Assembly: GCA_047974565.1 (NCBI GenBank)
Contig: JBKECN010000088.1
Span: 1-64,000, forward strand
Origin: JBDIAG01 sp047974565
GTDB lineage: Bacteria; Actinomycetota; Actinomycetes; Actinomycetales; CAWJMD01
Length of the DNA stretch: 64,000 nucleotides
Reading direction: 5' to 3'
Positions 34,465 through 42,956 of this stretch are shown one piece after another (the first letter of the stretch is position 1; every line of letters begins with the position of its first letter). The position numbers and the translations under genes were made by a program. A model generated the notes under the pieces. It made no database searches, was not told where the DNA came from, and worked only from the letters and a program-made list of their open reading frames with translations.

Positions 34465-35555
34465 CGTGACACCTCCGAGCTGATCGAGTGGAGTCCGAGT
34501 AGCTCCAGCACGCCGTCCGGGTTCAGGAGCGCGGCCCGGCCGACGCCGGCCGCGGCCCGGTGAATGGCCGGCAGGTTGCCGCTGAGCGCGGCGCCGGCGA
34601 CGAACCGATCCAGCAGATGCCAACCGATGAAACCTGCTGTCCGGCTGGCGAAATCCTCGTCAGCGGGCATCCCCGCGGCCGCTCGCGCGTGGTGGTAGCC
34701 GCCCCAGAAGGCCTCGGTGATCGGCCGCAGCCGTGCCACCTTGGCGTGGCCGCGGGCGACCAGGTCGCGGGTCGAGTTCGTGGTCTGCGGCAGTTCAACG
34801 CCGTCCCCGCGTGCGGTGGGGATGTCCAGGACGGTGCGATACAGCCATTCGCCCAGGAAAGAGCCGGTGTCGCGCGCCGGATCGGCGGTGCCGAACTCCT
34901 CCCAGTCGACGATCCAGTGCTCGTCTTCGGCGACCAGGAGCTGATCCACCCGCAGATCGCCGTGCACCGGCGCACTCGGCACACCAGCGCTGCGTTCATG
35001 CAGGTCCGTCAGTGCCTGCACGACGGCTGTGTCGTGCTGCAACAGCGACCAGGCTCGTAGTTCACCGCCACTCAACTGGGTGAGGGCCTCGAGGGGGAAG
35101 CTCTCCAGGAGCCGCGGGTGCGGGGCGGGCAGGGTGCTGAGTGGGCCGGGGGTGAGATCCGGGTCGCCCAGGTGCAGCGCGGCGATACTGGCGCCGAGGC
35201 GGGTGGCCAGTCCGGGGTCGAACTGCTCGTCCACCATCAACTGTGCCCCGGAGCGGAGCCGGCTCAGACATTCGAAGACGAGCACACCCACCTCGGAATC
35301 GGCCACCAGGCAGCGGGGGGAGCGGGGTGCGCCCGGGACGCGCTCCGCGAACGCGTCGTAACTCGCGCTGTTGCGGGCGCGCCGCTCGGCGTCCGTGCTG
35401 ATCAGCACCTTGACGAAGTACTGTCCTCGGTCTGTGGTGACGATGTGGTTCTGGTTGCGCCCGGGCAGGGAGATGTCTTCGCTACCCGGGTTCGGCACCA
35501 GGTCTCCGAAATCGTCACGTACGTGTTGCCAGAAGTCATTCACGCTGAGGCTCAT
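34461..35555 (-). CDS. APH-fold Ser/Thr kinase component of a class V lanthipeptide synthetase
   Basis: A 364-residue aminoglycoside-phosphotransferase-fold kinase. Visible are the Lys in QYFVKVLIS, the catalytic loop VHGDLRVDQLLVAED and the metal-binding IVDWEEFGTADPARD. In class V systems such a kinase (LxmK in lexapeptide) phosphorylates Ser/Thr of the precursor before elimination by the HopA1-like partner. ATG 35555 has an excellent AAGGAGG site. It is the first gene of the class V operon, about 220 bp downstream of a shared promoter-like element at 35.8 kb. Confidence 0.87.
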   Translation of the reverse strand: MSLSVNDFWQHVRDDFGDLVPNPGSEDISLPGRNQNHIVTTDRGQYFVKVLISTDAERRARNSASYDAFAERVPGAPRSPRCLVADSEVGVLVFECLSRLRSGAQLMVDEQFDPGLATRLGASIAALHLGDPDLTPGPLSTLPAPHPRLLESFPLEALTQLSGGELRAWSLLQHDTAVVQALTDLHERSAGVPSAPVHGDLRVDQLLVAEDEHWIVDWEEFGTADPARDTGSFLGEWLYRTVLDIPTARGDGVELPQTTNSTRDLVARGHAKVARLRPITEAFWGGYHHARAAAGMPADEDFASRTAGFIGWHLLDRFVAGAALSGNLPAIHRAAAGVGRAALLNPDGVLELLGLHSISSEVSR

Positions 35556-35772
35556 CGGTTCACCTCCTTAATCATTGTCGTTGCTTGCAAACTGCTCTGA
35601 TGTGGACTCTGCCAAACCAGTGGGTATCTACGGAGTGGAACTCAAAGTCTTGTTCAACAGTGAAATTCACGACGAGTCGATGGTGTTGATGTTCTTCACC
35701 GTTCCGTTGGGCTCGATGAATCAATAGTGCTTGTCGGGGAAGGAAATACCCAGTGTGAAAGCCAGTCTCATC

Positions 35773-35819
35773 GATGCTCCATTGCGCCTGAGCTGGGCAT
35801 GACATCTCTCATGCCCAGC
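35773..35819 (-). promoter_or_regulatory. shared bipartite element copy 2 with an 11-bp palindrome
   Basis: Minus strand ATGTCAT (35805-35799), 17 nt, TGGAGCATC (35781-35773). The ATGTCAT half sits inside a perfect inverted repeat GCTGGGCATGA-6-TCATGCCCAGC (35792-35819). It lies about 220 bp upstream of the class V kinase gene. The palindrome is a strong candidate binding site for the LuxR-type regulator encoded at 36.6 kb. Confidence 0.55.
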
Positions 35820-35895
35820 GGCTGCCTCATGGCACCGGCACCCACGATGATGTGGCGAGCTGCGTGCTCGGGCCGGCGGTGCTTGGCGGCTTGCC

Positions 35896-35929
35896 AGGCG
35901 AGGGAATTGCACAGGCGAGGGAATTGCAC
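35896..35929. repeat. 17-bp exact tandem duplication
   Basis: AGGCGAGGGAATTGCAC occurs twice without a gap (35896-35912, 35913-35929), inside the gene-free region. Confidence 0.9.
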
Positions 35930-36087
35930 GGGGTGGATAGGACGGGCAGATGCCCGGAGCCGATGCCAGAACGTGTGACGTGAGCCACTACCGCACGGTG
36001 TGGCTGGCGCCGAGGGTGGCGGCGACCGCGAGAGCCTGCGGGCCGCGGTCGGCCTCAGCTCACCTGGCACAGCGTGGGCAGACAGCG

Positions 36088-36120
36088 AACGACCCCCGAC
36101 GCAATGCGTCGGGGGTCGTT
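36088..36120. terminator. strong 15-bp stem hairpin
   Basis: AACGACCCCCGACGC / GCGTCGGGGGTCGTT with a 3-nt AAT loop, perfect over 15 bp and ending in GTT. The form is that of an actinobacterial terminator, yet no gene precedes it on either strand within 300 bp, which hints at an unannotated transcript. Confidence 0.6.
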
Positions 36121-36131
36121 GTCGGCCGCTC

Positions 36132-36179
36132 TGCCCGGTGATGACACTGCCCGGTGATGACACTGCCTGGTAGTGACAT
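36132..36179. repeat. 16-bp tandem repeat, three copies, with GTGTCAT core
   Basis: TGCCCGGTGATGACAC occurs at 36132-36147 and 36148-36163, followed by TGCCTGGTAGTGACAT at 36164-36179. On the minus strand each unit contains GTGTCAT or ATGTCAC, close to the ATGTCAT half of the shared element, so it might be a multi-site operator. Confidence 0.85.
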
Positions 36180-36235
36180 AGCCCGGAAGCAGCACCGAGG
36201 TGAGACCGGACTGGCAAGCGGGCGGGAGTTGCTGC

Positions 36236-36267
36236 CTATCTGTGCAAGGCCCTATCGGTGCAAGGCC
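36236..36267. repeat. 16-bp tandem duplication
   Basis: CTATCTGTGCAAGGCC (36236-36251) and CTATCGGTGCAAGGCC (36252-36267) are adjacent, 15 of 16 bases identical. Confidence 0.85.
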
Positions 36268-36601
36268 CAGACGGGCCGGTTCTGCTGGGGAGCCCCGCGG
36301 GGAGCGGTACTGCAATATGTAGGTGCCGGACTTCGCTACCGGCCTTGTCGTTCAGCGGGTGCCGAACGGGTGTCGACAACCCAGCCACCACCTGGAACTG
36401 GTCCCGATGCCGTTCGCTGACAGATGCCAGATGACTGACGCCAGCTGAACTGACGCGAGCCACCGGCCACCTGACGCCACATGATGAAGTCACGTGAACG
36501 GTACTGGAACCAGCCCCTGGTCCCCGGCGCCATCGCCGAGGGCAGATACGAACGAGGGGCCGCTACTATGAGCGCGGGATCATTCGTGCGAAAGGGGCAT
36601 T

Positions 36602-37207
36602 GTGGCGGAAATCAGCATCATCGTTGCCGATGATGAAGTCACTATGCGGTCCGCTCTCAGCGAACTGCTCGATCTACGTCCTGGGCTGAGCGTGCTGGAC
36701 AGCGCGGCGGACGGTGCTGAGGCGGTGCGCAAGGTCAAGACCTTCAAGCCGGACGTCGCTCTGCTCGACGCTGACATGCCGGTGATGGGTGGAGTGGAGG
36801 CGTGTGGGCAGATCGCCGCACTGGGCTCGAAGGTGATCATCCTGACGGCCAGCGTGGTTCCGTCCACCATGCGTGAGGCCATGGCGGCCGGCGCCAGTGG
36901 ATATGTCACCAAGGGCACTGCGGTGGACATCCTCACCGACGTCATCACGCGGGTGGCGGCCGGCGAGTCGTACGTGGATCCACAACTGGCGGCGGCCTTC
37001 ATGCGTGCGGAGCGAAGCCCGCTCAGCCCACGTGAGGTGGACGTGCTGCGACAGGTGCTGCCCGGTGCGCCGGTGGCGGAGATCGCCAAGCAGATGCATC
37101 TGGCCGAAGGCACCATCCGTAACTACCTCTCCTCGGCGATGGCCGCGGTCGGCGCCCGGAACAGGCACGAGGCCGCCCAGATCGCTGCCAAACGGGGCTG
37201 GCTGTGA
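36602..37207 (+). CDS. NarL/LuxR-type response regulator
   Basis: A 201-residue response regulator. The receiver has the acidic pair in VADDEVTM, phospho-Asp in VALLDADMPVMGG, Thr in IILTASV and Lys in GYVTKGT. The C-terminal LuxR helix-turn-helix is LSPREVDVLRQVLPGAPVAE with IAKQMHLAEGTIRNYLSSAM. GTG 36602 has AAAGGGG 7 nt upstream. Its likely partner is the DesK-type kinase at 37.6 kb, although a small divergent gene lies between them. It probably controls the lanthipeptide genes on both sides, perhaps via the shared ATGTCAT element. Confidence 0.9.
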   Translation: MAEISIIVADDEVTMRSALSELLDLRPGLSVLDSAADGAEAVRKVKTFKPDVALLDADMPVMGGVEACGQIAALGSKVIILTASVVPSTMREAMAAGASGYVTKGTAVDILTDVITRVAAGESYVDPQLAAAFMRAERSPLSPREVDVLRQVLPGAPVAEIAKQMHLAEGTIRNYLSSAMAAVGARNRHEAAQIAAKRGWL

Positions 37208-37256
37208 GATCACCAACGGTGCGATTCCCGGCTGCCTGGCCCCGGGTGCGCCCTGG

Positions 37257-37496
37257 TCAGCCGGCCGCCGGCACCTGGACCGGGCCGCGCACGGCGACCC
37301 AGACCAGCCGCACCGCCGTGTACCCGAAGAGGAACACCGCGGCCCCGATCACCGGGAGTCCGAAGCCACCGGTGACGGCGACGGCCACGGCGAGCACCAG
37401 GATGGTGAAGAGCGTGTTGGCCAACGCAACCGGGAGTTCGCGGGCCATGGTGGGCGCGGGCCCCATCTGCATGATGTCGTGCGTGAAGTGCGACAT
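37257..37496 (-). CDS. small two-segment membrane protein (79 aa)
   Basis: A 79-residue protein with two membrane segments: ALANTLFTILVLAVAVAVTG and LPVIGAAVFLFGYTAVRLVWV (in parts). ATG 37496 has AAAGGA 7 nt upstream. No family is recognised. It sits between a response regulator and its kinase on the opposite strand, and a copy of the shared promoter element lies 120 bp upstream. It might be an immunity protein or modulate the adjacent sensor kinase; this is speculation. Confidence 0.7.
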   Translation of the reverse strand: MSHFTHDIMQMGPAPTMARELPVALANTLFTILVLAVAVAVTGGFGLPVIGAAVFLFGYTAVRLVWVAVRGPVQVPAAG

Positions 37497-37612
37497 GGGT
37501 AGGTCCTTTCGTGGGTCGGCTCGCGGGTGCGGCGGGTCCGGGCGAGGCCTGCCCCTGCGTGTTGCGAGCTGTGGTTCTGTGGCACTTCTCAGCCTGCCCG
37601 CGGAGGGCCGCC

Positions 37613-38860
37613 GTGTTTAGTGCCAAGCCTCATCAAGCCGAGATGACATACCTCCTGGAGGACTCCTCCGTACACGTGGAGGGTGATCCCGGACGCTCGA
37701 CACCGGGGGAGTACTTGCGGTCCGGTGGGGCGTATCTCATGGCGATTTTGCTCGCCCTCACCTGGCCGTCGCTGATCCCGGCAATCGGGTACTACTGGTC
37801 GCAACGTAACGAACCGGCGGTGTGGATCGGGGTCCTCGCAATAGCCGTCACCATGGTGCCGATCACCTGGCTCGCGGTTCTGCTGGCCCGAGGCTCGCAG
37901 GTGCGCGACAGGCGGGTGCGTCTTGCGGCCCACCTGGCCTGGTGGCTGGGCAGCGGGCTCGCGCTCGCTGTCCAGATCGTCGGCTGGACGACCCACGTGG
38001 ACGTGTACCGGAGCGTCACGATCTGCGTGGGGACCGCCGCCATGGGCGTCTACGTGGTGTCGTGGCGCTGGGGCCTCGTCGCTGCGGTCGTGGCGACTGT
38101 GCTGCCCCTCGCCGTGACCGGTCGCGTCGGGGAGATCTGGATCTTCGTGACGGCGAACGCGTCGAACTATCTCCTCGTGCGGCTGATCATGTGGGTGCAC
38201 TCGCTGATTCACCGGATGGACCTGGCCCGGCGGACCATCGCCTCACTCAGCGTCCAGCAGGAGCGTCAGCGGTTCGCCCGCGACCTACACGACGTGATGG
38301 GCCGGAGTCTGTCCTCCATCGCGGTCAAGGCGGAGTTGGGGCTGGCCTCCGGCGACGAGATGTGCCGTCAGCAACTCCAGGAGGTCCGTTCCGTGGCGCA
38401 GGATTCGTTGGCACAGATGCGCCACCTGGTGAGCGGGTATCGCGCCATCGACCTGGACTCTGAACTCGATGACGCGTGCGCCATTCTGCGGGCTACCGGG
38501 GTGTATGTCGAGGTGGACAGTGACGGTGGTAACGCGCTCGGCGAGCATCGCGACCAGGTGGGTGGCTGGGTGGTGCGGGAGGCGGTCACGAACGTCCTGC
38601 GGCATGCGCCGCAAGCCACGGCTGTCGACATCACCGTGAGCGGCCCGACGATTGTGGTGTCCAATGACGGAGTCCAGTCGGGCCCCGGCGAGATCGCCGA
38701 GGGCAACGGGATCTGCGGCCTACGCGAACGGGTGGCCGCGATCGGCGGCCAGGTGTCGATCACCCGTCTCGATGACGCGTTTCGGGTGGAGGCAGTTTTC
38801 CCGGCGCAGCCGGTGCGGGGCGAATCGTCGACCGGGCGAGCGGCGCTCTCGGGCCGCTGA
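37613..38860 (+). CDS. DesK/NarX-type sensor histidine kinase
   Basis: A 415-residue kinase. Residues ~25-200 form about six membrane segments (YLMAILLALTWPSLIPAIGY, VTMVPITWLAVLLARG). The HisKA_3 dimerisation domain has the acceptor His in RFARDLHDVMGRSLSSIAVK, followed by a HATPase domain with VVREAVTNVLRHA and GNGICGLRERVAAIGG. I chose GTG 37613 because GGAGGG lies 5 nt upstream; ATG 37643 is an alternative without one. It pairs with the NarL-type regulator at 36.6 kb and likely senses a membrane signal such as a peptide product or precursor lipid. Confidence 0.88.
   Translation: MFSAKPHQAEMTYLLEDSSVHVEGDPGRSTPGEYLRSGGAYLMAILLALTWPSLIPAIGYYWSQRNEPAVWIGVLAIAVTMVPITWLAVLLARGSQVRDRRVRLAAHLAWWLGSGLALAVQIVGWTTHVDVYRSVTICVGTAAMGVYVVSWRWGLVAAVVATVLPLAVTGRVGEIWIFVTANASNYLLVRLIMWVHSLIHRMDLARRTIASLSVQQERQRFARDLHDVMGRSLSSIAVKAELGLASGDEMCRQQLQEVRSVAQDSLAQMRHLVSGYRAIDLDSELDDACAILRATGVYVEVDSDGGNALGEHRDQVGGWVVREAVTNVLRHAPQATAVDITVSGPTIVVSNDGVQSGPGEIAEGNGICGLRERVAAIGGQVSITRLDDAFRVEAVFPAQPVRGESSTGRAALSGR
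37617..37649 (-). promoter_or_regulatory. shared bipartite promoter element, copy 3
   Basis: Minus strand ATGTCAT (37649-37643), 17 nt, TGGCACTAA (37625-37617). The downstream half is identical over nine bases to copy 1 at 27.8 kb. It points toward the 79-residue membrane protein gene and overlaps the first codons of the divergent kinase. Confidence 0.5.
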
Positions 38861-38861
38861 C

Positions 38862-41573
38862 CTATCCGTCGGCAGGGTCACGGCTGCGTTCTAAGCCGAT
38901 GGGATTCAGCCCCGGCACGCCGCCGACTAGAGCCCGGGTGAGCGCCACGCCTGCTACTCCGGTCAACAAGCCCATCCCTGTTCCCCATCCGGCCTCGTCC
39001 ACCCGCGCCGTGCCGGCCCGGGCGTGACCCGGTACCGCGTCGGCAAGCGTACGAGCCATCCGCAGCAGGCCTGGGTGGCCTGTGGAGTGCCCCAGCGACC
39101 ACGCCGCGGCGGCCGTGCCGATCGGGCCGTGGCACAGACATTGCGGGGCGTCGTCGGGCCACCGGACGTCGAGGAGGCGGCTGGCGTGCGCGCGAGCGGC
39201 GTCGGTTGGCGCATCGGTGACCCGGGAGAGTTCCTGGGCGACGGTGGTGTCGGCCAGGACGATGCCGGTAACCCCCCAGCACCAGGTAGGACTCGGTGCC
39301 GCGCCCCGTCCGGCTTCGGGGTTCTGTGCAGGTTCGCCAGGTGGTTTCGATCCGCCGCTCGGCGTCGATCGACGGTCTTGCTGCGACTCGCTATCCCCGG
39401 TGGTGACCTGGGCAGCACTGCGCGCCAGATAGCGCTGCAACGCGGCGACGATATCCGCGCGGGGTGACTCGGGCGCCCGCACGGCGCGGGCCAAGGCCCA
39501 GGCGTGACCGTGATAACCGTGCGCGAGACCGGATGCCGGGTTCACCTCGATCGCCTCGATCAGTCGCTCCGCGGCGCGAGCGATCACCGAGGACGCTCGT
39601 CGCTGAAGCCGCTCAGGCGCCCGGGCACGCCCATCGGCCGAGACCCAATCGGCTAGCAGCGCAACCCCCGAGCCGAGGCCGCCGACCACGTCCAGCCGAT
39701 GAATCTCCAGGTCCGCCTGGTGTAATGCCTTGTCCAGCAATAGGTCCCGCTGTCGCCAGATCTGCGGATCCGAGCTGGCCGCGGCCAACTCCTGCAGCAA
39801 CGCCACGCAAGACAGCGTCCCGAAGTACCCGCACAGCGGCTGGGCGCTGCCTTGCCCGGCAACGTTCACGATCCGGGCCGCCTCCGTGCGCAGGGCCGCC
39901 CGGCTGCGCGACGATCCGGGATCGAGCCGGTGCCGGGCCGCCATCAGCAGGGCGATCCCACCGCTGCCGGCCAGGGAGACGTCATCGCTCTGCCAGCCGG
40001 ATTCGCGGCTGAAGTGCCCGCGCAGGCAACGGCCCCCGGCGGCGCGGCCGGCGCGTGCGTCCAGCCGGGCGAGGGTGCGCACGAGTGCTCGCTCCGGATC
40101 TGGTTCCGCGACTGCCCTCGCCAGGTCATCGGGCAGGGCGGGCGCGTCGGCAGCGATCTCGCTCAGGCAGCCGGCCACTGCGTGACAGGCTGCGGCCGGC
40201 GCGCGCAGGAGGATCGCCAGATTCTCTCCGCATACGTGCGCGGGCTGCGCCGTTTCCAGAACCACGGGGATATCGCCGGCCTCCACCGCCACCCGCTCAG
40301 CGCTCACATCTACTCCACCTGCCGGCTGGAGCAGGCCGAGTAGGTGGCTGCGTCTGGCTGGGTCGGCCAAGGCATCCGGCTGGGTCAGGGCTTCGATGAA
40401 CCGCCCATAGCTCTGTGAAGGTCGCGCGATGCGCCGGACGACGAACTCGGCGTGCCCGACCGGCAGGGTGTGGCGGTGGCGGCGCAGGTGCTCCATAGCC
40501 TGCTCGAAGCCCTCGCGGACGGCTGTGGTGTCGACCGGTGCTCGGGTCCGGTCCGCCAGCAGTGGTCGATGGCGGGAGTGGGCGCGCTCGGCCGAGTCCG
40601 GGACGAGGGCCATCGCGTCGGTGCCCGGGTGGGCCTCCACATACCGCGAACCGACCACACCGCTGCGTATCCCAGCCAGCGAGATTCCGGCCAGCTCCGG
40701 CCCGGGCGGGCCGCACCCAGGCAGCAGCCCGGTCGAGGTGACCAGACCGTTGCCGGTGAACAACGTCTCGACATCGATGAATACCGGATGCTCGCCATGA
40801 GCCAGAACGTTCTCGGTGTGCAGGTCGGTCAGGCCGGCCACCGTGGCCAGCGCCACACCGGCCCCGAGGCGCCGATCGAAACGCCGCGCGCAGGCGGCAG
40901 TGACCGGAAGGTCGTCGCTCAGGTATTCGTGCCAGGTGTAGCCCTCACCGGCGACCACTCGGGGAGCCGCCAGGCGAAGCTCCGGCTCGACCAGGCCGAG
41001 AAAGTGCGCCCACCACTGATCCGGGCGAGCGTCGCGGGGCTTGTAGACCAGCCGTCCAGTTGCCGCCTGGAGTACCGTCACGTGGTCCCCGCCATGCGGG
41101 TCACCGACGAAGGCGGCCACGCCATGTAGCTCTCCGGCGGGCAAGCCCGTCTCGATCAGGTAAGCCCGGTCCGCGTCGTAGCGGGCGAGCAGGCGCACGA
41201 TTCTCTGCGTCGTCTGATGCCGGGTGCGTGTGAAGAACGACCGCAACGACGGATAGCCCGCCAGTACCTCACTCCAGCCGCGCGGTGTGGCCAGGCGTGC
41301 GGCGAAAGAGTCGTAGCCGACGGCCGACGACGGGTCGGGCGGGGCGCCGAGTTCCTCGCGGTGACGGTGGAACTCGTGGATGAGGACCCGGCGGGCGTAC
41401 CACCACCAGCGGGTGCGTAGACCCTCGTGCAAGTCGGTGCGGATCGCCTCGAGATCGTGGTGGCCCTGCCATCGCTGGGTGGCGACGACGAATCCGGAAT
41501 CGAACTCCGCCAATTCTGGGCCAAAGAAATCCCCGCTCGGGATCCGGTCTCGAGCGGCGATGGCGCTATTCAT
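38862..41573 (-). CDS. lanM: class II lanthipeptide synthetase LanM
   Basis: A 903-residue bifunctional enzyme that dehydrates Ser/Thr and forms thioether rings. The N-terminal DUF4135 dehydratase has LVYKPRDARPDQWWAHF, YTWHEYL and LTDLHTENVLAHGEHPVFID (in parts). The C-terminal LanC-like cyclase has GSGGIALL, HGYHGHAWAL and the zinc ligands in TWCWGVTG and CLCHGPIG. A Gln/Pro/Ser-rich insert (residues ~740-775) precedes the zinc part. ATG 41573 is chosen; GTG 41594 is possible. The 40-residue precursor gene lies 107 bp upstream. No dedicated transporter or protease is adjacent. Confidence 0.93.
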   Translation of the reverse strand: MNSAIAARDRIPSGDFFGPELAEFDSGFVVATQRWQGHHDLEAIRTDLHEGLRTRWWWYARRVLIHEFHRHREELGAPPDPSSAVGYDSFAARLATPRGWSEVLAGYPSLRSFFTRTRHQTTQRIVRLLARYDADRAYLIETGLPAGELHGVAAFVGDPHGGDHVTVLQAATGRLVYKPRDARPDQWWAHFLGLVEPELRLAAPRVVAGEGYTWHEYLSDDLPVTAACARRFDRRLGAGVALATVAGLTDLHTENVLAHGEHPVFIDVETLFTGNGLVTSTGLLPGCGPPGPELAGISLAGIRSGVVGSRYVEAHPGTDAMALVPDSAERAHSRHRPLLADRTRAPVDTTAVREGFEQAMEHLRRHRHTLPVGHAEFVVRRIARPSQSYGRFIEALTQPDALADPARRSHLLGLLQPAGGVDVSAERVAVEAGDIPVVLETAQPAHVCGENLAILLRAPAAACHAVAGCLSEIAADAPALPDDLARAVAEPDPERALVRTLARLDARAGRAAGGRCLRGHFSRESGWQSDDVSLAGSGGIALLMAARHRLDPGSSRSRAALRTEAARIVNVAGQGSAQPLCGYFGTLSCVALLQELAAASSDPQIWRQRDLLLDKALHQADLEIHRLDVVGGLGSGVALLADWVSADGRARAPERLQRRASSVIARAAERLIEAIEVNPASGLAHGYHGHAWALARAVRAPESPRADIVAALQRYLARSAAQVTTGDSESQQDRRSTPSGGSKPPGEPAQNPEAGRGAAPSPTWCWGVTGIVLADTTVAQELSRVTDAPTDAARAHASRLLDVRWPDDAPQCLCHGPIGTAAAAWSLGHSTGHPGLLRMARTLADAVPGHARAGTARVDEAGWGTGMGLLTGVAGVALTRALVGGVPGLNPIGLERSRDPADG

Positions 41574-41679
41574 CGACCCTGCCACGCGACGCACCTTCTG
41601 GGTAAGGGCCGCCGCCGTGACGAGTGTGGCCCTCGGAAATTGTGGAACTCTCCGTCGAGATGGTCGGGAGCCCTGTTCC

Positions 41680-41802
41680 CTACCAGCAAACCACCCACGA
41701 TCCTAATGTCACGCCATCGGACATGGCCATCGTCTCCGCAGAACCGGCGGTGAGAAGCTCGTCATCGGACGGACCGGCGAGAAACTGGCTGGCGTTGTTC
41801 AC
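41680..41802 (-). CDS. candidate class II lanthipeptide precursor (40 aa, one cysteine)
   Basis: A 40-residue peptide from GTG 41802, with AAAGGAG 5 nt upstream. The first 20 residues (MNNASQFLAGPSDDELLTAG) are acidic and end in ELLTAG, like a short LanM leader. The tail has S21, T24, S28, T32, S35 and a single Cys39 before the final Trp (GVTLGSWVVCW). With one Cys only one thioether ring can form; other dehydrated residues would remain open. The leader is much shorter than usual for class II peptides. Its place directly ahead of lanM and behind a promoter-like element supports a real gene. Confidence 0.75.
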   Translation of the reverse strand: MNNASQFLAGPSDDELLTAGSAETMAMSDGVTLGSWVVCW

Positions 41803-41870
41803 GTCTGCTCCTTTGAAGAATTCGGGGTACAGCGGATACCCATATTCTTGTGCGGGCCTCGCCACCGGGC

Positions 41871-41902
41871 CTAGGCCTACATCTCAGGGGCCGGCATGAC
41901 AT
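41871..41902 (-). promoter_or_regulatory. shared bipartite promoter element, copy 4
   Basis: Minus strand ATGTCAT (41902-41896), 16 nt, TAGGCCTAG (41879-41871), about 70 bp ahead of the class II precursor. The upstream half is shared with copies 1-3; the downstream half is similar but not identical. Confidence 0.45.
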
Positions 41903-41938
41903 TTGTCGTGACGTAGAGGGCAAACTCTCCCGAAGCAC

Positions 41939-41971
41939 CGTGGACGACGCCGAATCCCGGCGTCGTCCACG
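41939..41971 (-). terminator. terminator-like hairpin after the SDR gene
   Basis: Perfect 14-bp stem CGTGGACGACGCCG / CGGCGTCGTCCACG with a 5-nt loop, 34 bp after the SDR stop. It separates the reductase transcript from the lanthipeptide precursor promoter. Confidence 0.75.
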
Positions 41972-42004
41972 ATGATCGTTCGAAGTCCGCGCGAAGCGGC
42001 TACC

Positions 42005-42793
<789 letters not shown>

Positions 42794-42956
42794 GAAGTAC
42801 TCCTTGGTCTCGACAGTTCCTCATCAGTCCTCGACCGTGAGGTGACGTACACCACCTAACCAAAGAACCGGCCCGGATAGGGGCCTGCGCCCCGGTTGAC
42901 CGGGCGAGTTGACTGAGTGCTCCCTCGGGCTCACGCCGGGTGAGCGTCCGGGGGGC

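Larger units (their letters stand above)
35556..36601. other. 1-kb gene-free region between the class V operon and the regulator
   Basis: No reading frame here looks coding. Bases 35560-35800 are AT-richer than average and probably hold the 5' leader of the class V operon. The region packs three different tandem repeats, a strong hairpin at 36088, a palindrome at 35792 and GTGTCAT-like words. It may be a control region, an unrecognised small RNA locus, or the scar of a lost gene. Confidence 0.5.

Noticed and set aside
33544..34623. Longer HopA1 protein beginning at 34623
   Set aside because: The extra N-terminal part overlaps the kinase gene in another frame; ATG 34464 has a good ribosome site and an ATGA overlap.
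35572..35805. 77-codon frame upstream of the class V kinase
   Set aside because: Its start overlaps the shared promoter element and it has no ribosome site or family similarity; the area is more likely the leader of the operon mRNA.
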